This document shows positions 23,948-30,345 of a stretch of DNA of 37,551 bases, piece by piece. The notes beneath the pieces are model-generated. The model searched no databases, was not told where the DNA came from, and worked only from the letters and a program-made list of their open reading frames with translations. How positions within the stretch are numbered: the first letter of the stretch is position 1; each line of letters starts with the position of its first letter. The position numbers and the translations under genes are program-made. The stretch spans positions 1 through 37,551 of the forward strand of contig NZ_JODY01000048.1 in assembly GCF_000718015.1 (NCBI RefSeq), written 5' to 3'. This DNA is from Streptomyces catenulae. GTDB taxonomy: Bacteria > Actinomycetota > Actinomycetes > Streptomycetales > Streptomycetaceae.

Positions 23948-24592
23948 TCAGCCGAGCGCGTCCTCCTGGTTCGCCTGCCAGGCGGTGACCCGGGAGGCGT
24001 CGTTGACGGTCAGGCCCTCGCCGGGTGCCTTCAGGGTGGCGGTGCCGTCGAGCGGGTCGCCGTCCTTGTCGCGCAGACCGAGGGTGAACGAGGTCGTGGT
24101 GTGCGGGTGCGCGCCCTTCTCGGGGAGGAGCAGGGCGGCGTACGCGGTCTCGCCCGGGTCCAGGGCGACGGTGGCGTGGGCGTCGGTGCCCGGGGCGGTG
24201 GTGAGGGGCGTCTTGGCGGCCGGGTGACCGACGACCGGCAGACCGTAGGCGGTGCAGGCGGTGTCGGAGATGTTGGTGGCCTTGAGGAGGACCGCCGGGC
24301 GGGTGCCCCCGGCGTCCGCGAACTCCACCTGCACCTTCTCGGTGGTGCAGGCGTCGCCCACCTCCTTGCCGGACTCGCCGCCCTGGCCCGCGCCGGACGA
24401 CGTCGCCTGACCGTCGTCGGACGCGGACGGCGTCCCGGCGGGCGAACCGGCAGGTGAACCGGCGGTCGGCGACCCGGCGTCACCGCTCTGGACGGCGGTG
24501 GCGTCACCGTCGGCGTCGCAGGCGGTGGTGGCGAACACGGTCGCGCCGACGACGGCGACCAGGGCGAAGGAGCGGCGGAGGCGGAAGGGCAT
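23948..24592 (-). CDS. DUF4232-type secreted lipoprotein
   Basis: This 214-residue exported lipoprotein has a signal peptide (MPFRLRRSF start) ending in the lipobox TTAC. A low-complexity Ser/Gly/Pro linker with repeated AGSP units (about 35-70) is followed by a beta-rich domain at about 80-205 resembling DUF4232. That domain has two cysteines that could form a disulphide and the family-like ATNISDTACTAYGLPVVGHP. No function is known; these proteins are abundant on streptomycete surfaces. GAGGA precedes the ATG at 24592; 39 further upstream residues in frame lack a signal sequence and were excluded. Confidence 0.87.
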   Translation of the reverse strand: MPFRLRRSFALVAVVGATVFATTACDADGDATAVQSGDAGSPTAGSPAGSPAGTPSASDDGQATSSGAGQGGESGKEVGDACTTEKVQVEFADAGGTRPAVLLKATNISDTACTAYGLPVVGHPAAKTPLTTAPGTDAHATVALDPGETAYAALLLPEKGAHPHTTTSFTLGLRDKDGDPLDGTATLKAPGEGLTVNDASRVTAWQANQEDALG

Positions 24593-24987
24593 ACGTGGTC
24601 CTCGTGGGGCTCGGCAGGGGAACGGCGGGGGAGCGCCGTTCGGCGTCGAGAGTGTCATGTCCGCGGAATACGTACTGGTGAAAGGTGCCGTGGAGGTGCG
24701 AGGTGTCACCCGGACTTACCAGAGCCCGACGCCTTCGCCGCAGGTAGGCGCCGAATCCACGGCCGTACGGCGGCCCCTGACACCCCGGCAGCACGCCCCA
24801 CCGCCGACCGGCCGCACGCCGGTACCGGGACCCGCCGCTCACAGGAACCCTTCCTGAAAGAAAGCCGTCCTTTCTCCCCCGTGTCGCCCGGCGCCCGCCC
24901 GGCACAGCCGCCGGGCGGCGGCTGCCCCGGAGTCCCGCTACCGCAGCTCGGTCGGCAACTCCGTCCGCGGTTCCGTCGGCAACTCCG
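24593..24987. other. Intergenic region upstream of the lipoprotein gene
   Basis: This 395-base stretch without a supported gene holds the lipoprotein promoter, copy B of the ACAGGAA palindrome (24841-24863) and a small AT-rich stem AGAAAG/CTTTCT (24859-24864 and 24870-24875). On the minus strand the stem is followed by TTTCAGG and could end the small gene at 24988. No other structure was recognised. Confidence 0.5.
24841..24863. repeat. Palindromic element ACAGGAAnCCTTCCTGA, copy B
   Basis: ACAGGAACCCTTCCTGAAAG begins here and continues AAA, matching 23147-23168 with one substitution and one inserted base. AGGAA/TTCCT arms flank CCC. The shared low-GC tail makes coincidence less likely. Confidence 0.6.
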
Positions 24988-25227
24988 TCATCGCGCGGCC
25001 GCCTTGAGGAGGGCGGCGGTCAGTGCCTCGGCGGTGGCGAGGTTGCAGTTGCCGAGGGCGATCAGTGGCTGGGCGTAGCGCGCGGCGAAGTTCGGGAGGT
25101 CGAGGCCGAGGGACGGGAGCGTGATGGCGTTCGCCTGCAAGGCGTCGCGGAGCAGGGCGAGTTGCTCTTCGGCGTCGCGCGGGGTGTCGTCGTCCGAGGG
25201 CGCGTCGAGGGAGAAGTGGTCGGTCAT
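24988..25227 (-). CDS. Small hypothetical protein
   Basis: This 79-residue protein has an acidic N-terminus (MTDHFSLDAPSDDD) and a helical remainder (EEQLALLRDALQANAITL, NLATAEALTAALLKAA). I recognise no domain. GGAAGGG about eight bases upstream supports the ATG at 25227. The frame stays open upstream through the 15-base repeat array and would encode AVEVA pentapeptides, but that part lacks a ribosome binding site and is probably not translated. It diverges from the DUF397 gene at 25598; small proteins of this sort often lie near DUF397/XRE loci, so a shared role is possible but unproven. Confidence 0.65.
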   Translation of the reverse strand: MTDHFSLDAPSDDDTPRDAEEQLALLRDALQANAITLPSLGLDLPNFAARYAQPLIALGNCNLATAEALTAALLKAAAR

Positions 25228-25597
25228 GGTCCACCCTTCCAGTGCGTTCTGCGAAGGTCCCTCACAGAGTGACGCGCTCGGCCGTGGCGTGGAAGTGGTG
25301 ACGGGCGGTCGAAGGTCAGTCTGGGGAACCGGCCGCACCCGGCGGCGGGCCGCGCCACCACGCGACGGGCCCGGCGCACCGGCCACCTCCACCGCGGCCA
25401 CCTCCACCGCGGCCACCTCCACCGCGGCCACCTCCACCGCGGCCACCTCCACCGCGGCCACCTCCACCGCGGTCAACTCGCCCGCGCTCCGCCCCTCATG
25501 GGCGAGCGCCGCGGGCCGTACGATCTGCGCAGGGTCACACCGTCTTCACCGTGCGTGGCCCCGACCCTGATCGATGCGGCGGCGGAGGAGTACGGGA
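25228..25597. other. Divergent promoter region of the small protein and DUF397 gene
   Basis: These 370 bases carry no supported gene. Most notable is the six-copy 15-base array at 25381-25470. Promoters for both flanking genes should lie here, but no convincing -10/-35 pair was recognised. Confidence 0.5.
25381..25470. repeat. Six perfect copies of a 15-base tandem repeat
   Basis: The unit GGCCACCTCCACCGC is repeated exactly six times, followed by a diverged seventh unit (25471-25485). All six copies are identical, which implies recent expansion or homogenisation. There are no spacers, so this is not a CRISPR array. On the minus strand one frame reads AVEVA repeats and on the plus strand another reads ATSTA. 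Confidence 0.9.
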
Positions 25598-25816
25598 ATG
25601 CGGTTCAACAGCGGGAATGACGTCCGCGGCGCCCGCTGGCGGAAGAGCAGCCACAGCACCGCCGTCGACGACCGGTGCGTCGAGATCCTCGACGACGTGC
25701 CCGGCATCGTCCCCGTCCGCGACTCCAAGGTGCCCGGCGGGCCCGCCCTCGTGGTGGGTGCCGGTGCGTGGGGCCGGTTCGTGTCGGCGGTCAAGGGCGG
25801 GACGCTCACGGTCTGA
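25598..25816 (+). CDS. DUF397 protein
   Basis: This 72-residue protein has the DUF397 signature: WRKSSHS near residue 14, the central CVEI and the terminal stretch VPVRDSKVPGGPAL...W.RFVSAVKGG. In Streptomyces these proteins pair with an XRE-family DNA-binding protein and act in development or antibiotic control (WhiJ-type loci). GGAGGAG at 25584-25590, seven bases before the ATG, sets the start. No XRE or ATPase partner is adjacent, so it is an orphan copy, possibly working with a distant regulator. A strong terminator follows. Confidence 0.9.
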   Translation: MRFNSGNDVRGARWRKSSHSTAVDDRCVEILDDVPGIVPVRDSKVPGGPALVVGAGAWGRFVSAVKGGTLTV

Positions 25817-25840
25817 GCGGCGGCCGTCCGGAGGTACGGA

Positions 25841-25882
25841 GAAGGGCCGGGCCCGGGGGGAGTTCCCCGGGCCCGGCCCTTC
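25841..25882. terminator. Bidirectional terminator between DUF397 and GT87-like genes
   Basis: Perfect 18-base arms GAAGGGCCGGGCCCGGGG (25841-25858) and CCCCGGGCCCGGCCCTTC (25865-25882) have a six-base loop. It begins 24 bases after the DUF397 stop and ends 32 bases beyond the stop of the converging gene. Confidence 0.85.
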
Positions 25883-25914
25883 GTACGCGAGGCGTCAGCC
25901 GCTCTTGGCGGCCG

Positions 25915-27255
25915 TCAGCCGTTCTTGGCGGCGGTCTCCGCGCCCGCGCCGGACGTCGCCTCCGCGGCGGCGTCGGGCGTCTCGGCGTCACCGGCGGCCA
26001 CCGCGGGCTCGTCCGACTTCTGCCGTGGGATCGGCGGGAGCGCGTCCGTCGGGGACAGCGCCGCCGCGAAGCGGGGCCAGAAGATCAGGACGACCGGGTA
26101 GATCGCGTAGCCGAGGCGGGTCGCGGGGGAGAGGACGATCGCCAGCAGGAGGCCGATGGCGAGGCGGTCGGCGGCGGCGATGACCGTACGCGGCGGGCGG
26201 ACCAGCAGCGAGACGGCGACGCCGACCGCGCTGACGCCGATCAGCGCGACCGTCACGGTCTTACCGGTCTCCGGCAGCAGCAGGACGATCAGATGGCCGA
26301 GGAGCGGGCTCTGCGCGGACGAGTTGGCCTCGCCCATGCCGAGCGGGTAGAGGATCGCGTTCTGGAGGAAGGCGCCGGAGTCGATCAGTGCGGCGGGCAG
26401 CGCGGCCAGCGCCGCGAGGCCGATCGAACCGGCCGCGCACCTGGCGGCGGCGCCCTTCCCCTTCGTCACCCAGAGCAGGGCGAGCGCCACCGGGATCGCC
26501 GGCCAGGCGGTCCACTTGAGGGCGGAGGCGACGCCGAGCGCGAGGCCCGCGGCGCCCGGCCGGTCCCGCTGGAGGAAGGCGAGGGCGAGCACGATCAGGC
26601 CGATGACGGGCGGGTCCACGCCGCCGATGGTCAGCGGCAGGATGAGGACGGGGCAGGCGATGAGCCACAGGGCGCCGGTGCTCGGGGTGACGCCGCCGGG
26701 CGTGGCGAGCGGGGCCGGACCGCGGTCTTTCGTCAGGATGCGGACCGCCCACAGGACGACCGCCAGGAAACCGATGAGGGACCAGAGGCGCGCGCTGGTC
26801 AGCGGATTGTCGCCGAACAGCGCGTCGGGTATGCCGAACAGCGACATACCGGGCAGGTACGGGTTGAACTGCGGGACGGTGTGCGGGTCCGCGTTGTACG
26901 GCGTCCCGGTGTCCAGGAGCAGCTTGGCGCCGCGCTGGATGACGCCGACCTCCATCTGCTCCTTGTCGATCACCGTCAGATAGATCAGCGGCACCAGACC
27001 GGCGCCGACGACGGAGACGATGGCGGGCCACCGCCCCCAGCGGCGGACCGAGCAGGCGGCGATGATCGCGGCGAGCGCGTAGCCGACGGCGCTGCACAGG
27101 CCCCAGGCCTGCTGCGAGGTGTCCGGCGGGGAGGCGAGTCCGACGCTCAGGCCCGCGATGGCGCAGCCCGCGAGGACCGGCCAGTCCCAGCGCCAACCAC
27201 CTCGGCGGGTGGGGGCCGCCGCCGTGCCGTCGGGGTGGGTGGTGTCCGTGGCCAT
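25915..27255 (-). CDS. Polytopic GT87/DUF2029-like membrane glycosyltransferase
   Basis: This 446-residue membrane protein has about ten hydrophobic segments and resembles the GT-C fold family GT87 (DUF2029), which in actinobacteria includes polyprenol-phosphate-mannose-dependent mannosyltransferases. The first large extracytoplasmic loop contains DTGTPYNADPHTVPQFNPYLPG (split around 118-138), and the central VDPPVIGLIVLALAFL and ALKWTAWPAIPVALALL fit this class. The usual acidic catalytic residue near the first loop cannot be assigned safely. The C-terminal 45 residues are an Ala/Glu-rich cytoplasmic tail. It is monocistronic, with GAGAGG before the ATG. Acceptor unknown. Confidence 0.8.
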   Translation of the reverse strand: MATDTTHPDGTAAAPTRRGGWRWDWPVLAGCAIAGLSVGLASPPDTSQQAWGLCSAVGYALAAIIAACSVRRWGRWPAIVSVVGAGLVPLIYLTVIDKEQMEVGVIQRGAKLLLDTGTPYNADPHTVPQFNPYLPGMSLFGIPDALFGDNPLTSARLWSLIGFLAVVLWAVRILTKDRGPAPLATPGGVTPSTGALWLIACPVLILPLTIGGVDPPVIGLIVLALAFLQRDRPGAAGLALGVASALKWTAWPAIPVALALLWVTKGKGAAARCAAGSIGLAALAALPAALIDSGAFLQNAILYPLGMGEANSSAQSPLLGHLIVLLLPETGKTVTVALIGVSAVGVAVSLLVRPPRTVIAAADRLAIGLLLAIVLSPATRLGYAIYPVVLIFWPRFAAALSPTDALPPIPRQKSDEPAVAAGDAETPDAAAEATSGAGAETAAKNG

Positions 27256-27383
27256 CAGCGGCCTGCCTCTCGGCGGGCCCGGTTACCGGGGACGAGCGGG
27301 GCGGGCCGGGCAGCTCGGCGGGCAGACGTCATGCCCATGCCGAGTGGGGGGAGAGGGAGGGTCATACCGCAACTATAAACGCC

Positions 27384-27406
27384 AGGTATACGCAAGAGGT
27401 ATACGC
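27384..27406. promoter_or_regulatory. Tandem AGGTATACGC repeat, possible regulator site
   Basis: Two exact copies of AGGTATACGC at 27384-27393 and 27397-27406 are spaced 13 bases apart. Each contains the palindrome GTATAC, and the local sequence is AT-rich for this genome. They lie about 130 bases upstream of the GT87-like start. Confidence 0.5.
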
Positions 27407-27634
27407 GCGGTGTGCAGGTATGAACCGGACAAAGTGCCGAAGTTTCCGGCCCTCCGGCGCGGTTGCCCGCTCGATTGCATCATGCGGCGGCGGCCGAACG
27501 CCATGTGAGAGTCGTCATGCCGCGGCGGGTGCCCGGAGTGCCCGGGAAAGGCCGCACAAGGAAAGGGGGTGTCGTCTCACAGGGCGAGAGGGCATCCCCC
27601 GCCGTGTCCCCGTCCCTGCAAGAACGACACCAGT

Positions 27635-27664
27635 ACACTAACGCGAATTCGCTCGCGTTAGTGT
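27635..27664 (+). promoter_or_regulatory. 12-bp palindromic operator of the second TetR gene
   Basis: ACACTAACGCGA (27635-27646) and TCGCGTTAGTGT (27653-27664) are exact complements around ATTCGC, 49 bases upstream of the TetR GTG. The CTAACG/CGTTAG core resembles many TetR operators. Confidence 0.8.
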
Positions 27665-27712
27665 GTCACGGACGATACGTGGCATGACCCCACACTGCAA
27701 TACGGAGCCCCT

Positions 27713-28390
27713 GTGACCCCCGCGCACCAACCGCCGGGAGAGATCCGCCCCGGAGGACGCACCGCCCGCACCCGTGCGGCCGTACTCGCCGCTGTGCAGG
27801 ACGAGTTGAGCGAGGGCGGATTCGCCGCGCTGAGCATGGAGCGCATCGCCCAGCGCTCCGGCATCCACCTCGCGACGATCTACCGGCGCTGGCGCTCCGT
27901 GGAGGGGCTCGTCTGCGAACTGCTCACGGAGGCGTCCACCGCCATCGCGCTCCCCGACACCGGCAGCCTCCCCGAGGACCTACGGCTGCTCGCCCGCCGC
28001 ATCGGCACCTTCTACACCGCGGCGCCGATGCGCCGCCTCGTCGAAGCGGTCGTCTCCTCCGCCGGACGCAACTCCCGCGCCGAGACCGTCCTCGCCGACT
28101 TCTTCCACGACCGGCTGCGGCTGGCCGGCGGGCTGGTGCGGCGCGGCATCGAACGCGGCGAGGTACCGCCCGACACCGACCCGGAAGCGGTGATGTCCGC
28201 CGTCGGCGCGCCCTTCTACTACCGCATCCTCATCGCCCGCGGCCCGGTCGACGCGGACCTCGCCGAGTCCACCGCCACCGCGGTCTGGGCGGCGACCCTG
28301 GCCGGTGCGTACCGGGTGGGCGGCGCGGCGCCGGTCGTCGTACGGCAGCGCACGGGGAGCGGGGAGCGCGACCGGGAGCGTACGGACTGA
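27713..28390 (+). CDS. TetR-family transcriptional regulator
   Basis: This 225-residue repressor has its helix-turn-helix at about 20-66 (VLAAVQDELSEGGFAALSME, IAQRSGIHLATIYRRWRSVE) and an AcrR/TetR C-terminal domain at about 75-205 with APMRRLVEAVVSSAGRNSRA and GAPFYYRILIARGPVD, like TetR_C_16-type regulators of efflux or oxidoreductase genes. A basic, Gly/Arg-rich tail ends the protein. The start is GTG with GGAG at 27704-27707. The palindrome upstream implies autoregulation. The target may be the gene itself or a distant locus; the neighbouring DUF1876 gene is an alternative. Confidence 0.92.
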   Translation: MTPAHQPPGEIRPGGRTARTRAAVLAAVQDELSEGGFAALSMERIAQRSGIHLATIYRRWRSVEGLVCELLTEASTAIALPDTGSLPEDLRLLARRIGTFYTAAPMRRLVEAVVSSAGRNSRAETVLADFFHDRLRLAGGLVRRGIERGEVPPDTDPEAVMSAVGAPFYYRILIARGPVDADLAESTATAVWAATLAGAYRVGGAAPVVVRQRTGSGERDRERTD

Positions 28391-28448
28391 CGGGCGGGCC
28401 GGACGGGCGCACCCTGGAGGGAGGGGAGTCTCCTCGGAGGTGAGCGTC

Positions 28449-28727
28449 ATGACGGTGAACACCGTGGTCGGCTGGCACATCGAGATGGAGTTCCAGGAGG
28501 ACACCCAGCACACCCGCGCCGCGGCGCTGGTCCGGCTGCCGGACGGCACGGAGATCCGCGGGCACGGCTACGCCAGCCGCCACCCGATCGACTCCAACCA
28601 GCCGCGCGTCGGCGAGGAGGTCGCGGCGGCCAGAGCCCTCCACGAGGTGGAGCAGCGGCTGCTGAGCAAGGCCCACGGCGAGATCGACCGGGCCTCGGGG
28701 CGGACCTCGCGCCCGATCCCGGCCTGA
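28449..28727 (+). CDS. DUF1876 family protein
   Basis: This 92-residue protein has the DUF1876 pattern: WHIEMEFQEDTQHTRAAALV (9-28 region), RLPDGTEIRGHGYASRHP and the helical EVAAARALHEVEQRLLSKAH. The fold is thought to resemble a small dsRNA-binding or hibernation-factor-like domain, but the function is unknown. Such genes are often part of osmotic or stress regulons in Streptomyces. GGAGG at 28436-28440, eight bases before the ATG, fixes the start. It lies 58 bases after the TetR gene and may be cotranscribed. A bidirectional hairpin follows. Confidence 0.87.
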   Translation: MTVNTVVGWHIEMEFQEDTQHTRAAALVRLPDGTEIRGHGYASRHPIDSNQPRVGEEVAAARALHEVEQRLLSKAHGEIDRASGRTSRPIPA

Positions 28728-28747
28728 GAACGGCTACGGAGACGGCA

Positions 28748-28783
28748 CACGGCCGGTGGCCCCTTCCGGGACCACCGGCCGTG
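28748..28783. terminator. Bidirectional terminator between DUF1876 and aminopeptidase genes
   Basis: Perfect 12-base arms CACGGCCGGTGG... (28748-28759) and CCACCGGCCGTG (28772-28783) enclose 12 bases. The hairpin is 21 bases from the DUF1876 stop and 18 bases from the converging aminopeptidase stop. Confidence 0.8.
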
Positions 28784-28800
28784 GTGTGCGCGGGTGCGGA

Positions 28801-30264
28801 TCAGCCGCGGAGTTCGGCCATCCACGCCTCGACGTCCTCGGAACGCCGGGGCAGCGCGGAGGAGAGGTTCCGGTTGCCGTCGGCGGTGACGAGGATGTCG
28901 TCCTCGATCCGGACGCCGATGCCGCGGTACTCCTCGGGGACGGTCACATCGTCCGCCTGGAAGTACAGACCGGGCTCGACGGTCAGCACCATGCCGGGCT
29001 CCAGCGTGCCGTTGACGTACGCCTCGGTGCGGGCCGCGGCGCAGTCGTGGACGTCCAGGCCGAGCATGTGGCCGGTGCCGTGCAGCGTCCAGCGGCGCTG
29101 GAGACCCAGCTCCAGGACGCGCTCGGCCGGGCCCTCGACGAGGCCCCACTCGACCAGCTTCTCGGCCAGCACGCGCTGCGAGGCGTCGTGGAAGTCGCGG
29201 AAGTTCGCGCCCGGCTTCACCGCGGCGATACCGGCCTCCTGGGCCTCGTACACCGCGTCGTAGATCTTGCGCTGGAGGTCGGTGTAGCGGCCGTTGATCG
29301 GCAGGGTGCGGGTGACGTCCGCGGTGTAGAGGCTGTTCGTCTCCACACCGGCGTCGAGGAGCAGCAGGTCACCGGAGCGGACCCGGCCGTTGTTCCGGAC
29401 CCAGTGCAGCGTGGTGGCGTGCGGACCGGCGGCGCAGATCGAGCCGTAGCCGACGTCGTTGCCCTCGACGCGGGCGCGCAGGAAGAACGTGCCCTCGATG
29501 TACCGCTCGGAGGTCGCCTCGGCCTTGTCCAGGACCTTCACGACGTCCTCGAAGCCGCGGACCGTCGAGTCGACGGCCTTCTGCAACTCGCCGACCTCGA
29601 AGTCGTCCTTCACCACACGCGCCTCGGAGAGGTGGACGCGCAGCTCCTCGTCCCGCTCGGCGGTGACCTTGTCGCGCAGCGCCGCCTCGATACCGGCGTC
29701 GTGCCCGCGGACGACGCGGACCGGGCCGGTCGCCTCGGTCAGCGCGGCGGCCAGCTCACGGACGTCCTTGCAGGGGACGCCGAGCAGCACCTCGGACTCG
29801 CTGAGGCTGTTACGGCGGCCGACCCACAGCTCGCCCATGCCGTTGAGCCAGAACTCGCCGTTCTCACGGTTGGAGCGGGGCAGCCGGTGGATGGTCGCAT
29901 CGTGGCCGCCCTCGCCGGTGCGGGGCTCCAGGACCAGGACGCTGTCGTCGGTCTGGTCGCCGGTGAGGTAGACGTACTCCGTCGACGCGCGGAAGTCGTA
30001 CTCGGTGTCGTTCGAGCGGGTCTTGAGGTTGCCCGCCGGGATCACCAGACGCTCGCCGGGGAAGCGCGCGGAGAGCGCGGCGCGGCGGCGCGCGGCGTTC
30101 GGCGCCTGCTCGATCGGCTCCAGGTCGCGCAGCTCGGTGTCGGCCCAGCCGCTCTGCATGCTCGCGGCGAGCTCATCCGAAACGCCCGGGTACAGGCCGT
30201 TCTTGCGCTGCTTGATCGGCTGCTCGTCCTCGTCCGGGGTCTCCGGGGTGAGCTCGTCCGTCAC
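28801..30264 (-). CDS. pepP: Aminopeptidase P family protein (M24, Xaa-Pro aminopeptidase)
   Basis: This 487-residue dinuclear metallopeptidase removes N-terminal residues preceding proline. The N-terminal aminopeptidase P domain spans about 45-180 and the pita-bread catalytic domain about 230-470. All five metal ligands are present: Asp304 (LLDAG), Asp316 (ADVTRT), His399 (HGTGH), Glu430 (VEPGLY) and Glu454 (RIEDD). The acidic N-terminus (1-45) is hydrophilic with no signal, so the enzyme is cytoplasmic. The start is GTG, with AGGAGG five bases upstream. A promoter-like pair lies at 30297-30325. From memory, streptomycetes carry two PepP paralogues; this one fits the long form. Confidence 0.94.
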   Translation of the reverse strand: MTDELTPETPDEDEQPIKQRKNGLYPGVSDELAASMQSGWADTELRDLEPIEQAPNAARRRAALSARFPGERLVIPAGNLKTRSNDTEYDFRASTEYVYLTGDQTDDSVLVLEPRTGEGGHDATIHRLPRSNRENGEFWLNGMGELWVGRRNSLSESEVLLGVPCKDVRELAAALTEATGPVRVVRGHDAGIEAALRDKVTAERDEELRVHLSEARVVKDDFEVGELQKAVDSTVRGFEDVVKVLDKAEATSERYIEGTFFLRARVEGNDVGYGSICAAGPHATTLHWVRNNGRVRSGDLLLLDAGVETNSLYTADVTRTLPINGRYTDLQRKIYDAVYEAQEAGIAAVKPGANFRDFHDASQRVLAEKLVEWGLVEGPAERVLELGLQRRWTLHGTGHMLGLDVHDCAAARTEAYVNGTLEPGMVLTVEPGLYFQADDVTVPEEYRGIGVRIEDDILVTADGNRNLSSALPRRSEDVEAWMAELRG

Positions 30265-30296
30265 GGTGCCTCCTAATAAAGACTGAACCGCACTCC

Positions 30297-30325
30297 ATCG
30301 TATGTGCGGACAGAAAGCGGTCCAG
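30297..30325 (-). promoter_or_regulatory. Candidate promoter of the aminopeptidase gene
   Basis: On the minus strand CTGGAC (30325-30320) and TACGAT (30302-30297) are separated by 17 bases, a fair match to a sigma-70-like (HrdB) -35/-10 pair. It would start transcription near 30290, giving a leader of about 25 bases. Confidence 0.45.
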
Positions 30326-30345
30326 AGGGCGGAAGGTGTGACGTC

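Larger units (their letters stand above)
27256..27712. other. Divergent promoter region of GT87-like and TetR genes
   Basis: These 457 bases contain no supported gene. They hold the tandem AGGTATACGC pair (27384-27406), towards the GT87-like gene, and a 12-bp palindrome (27635-27664) in front of the TetR gene. The middle (about 27440-27600) shows nothing clear. Confidence 0.6.

Noticed and set aside
25381..25470. CRISPR array
   Set aside because: The 15-base units are directly adjacent without spacers, and no cas genes are present.
25228..25476. In-frame upstream extension of the small 79-residue protein with AVEVA repeats
   Set aside because: No ribosome binding site precedes the upstream ATG, whereas GGAAGGG lies before the ATG at 25227. 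Kept only as a finding to test.
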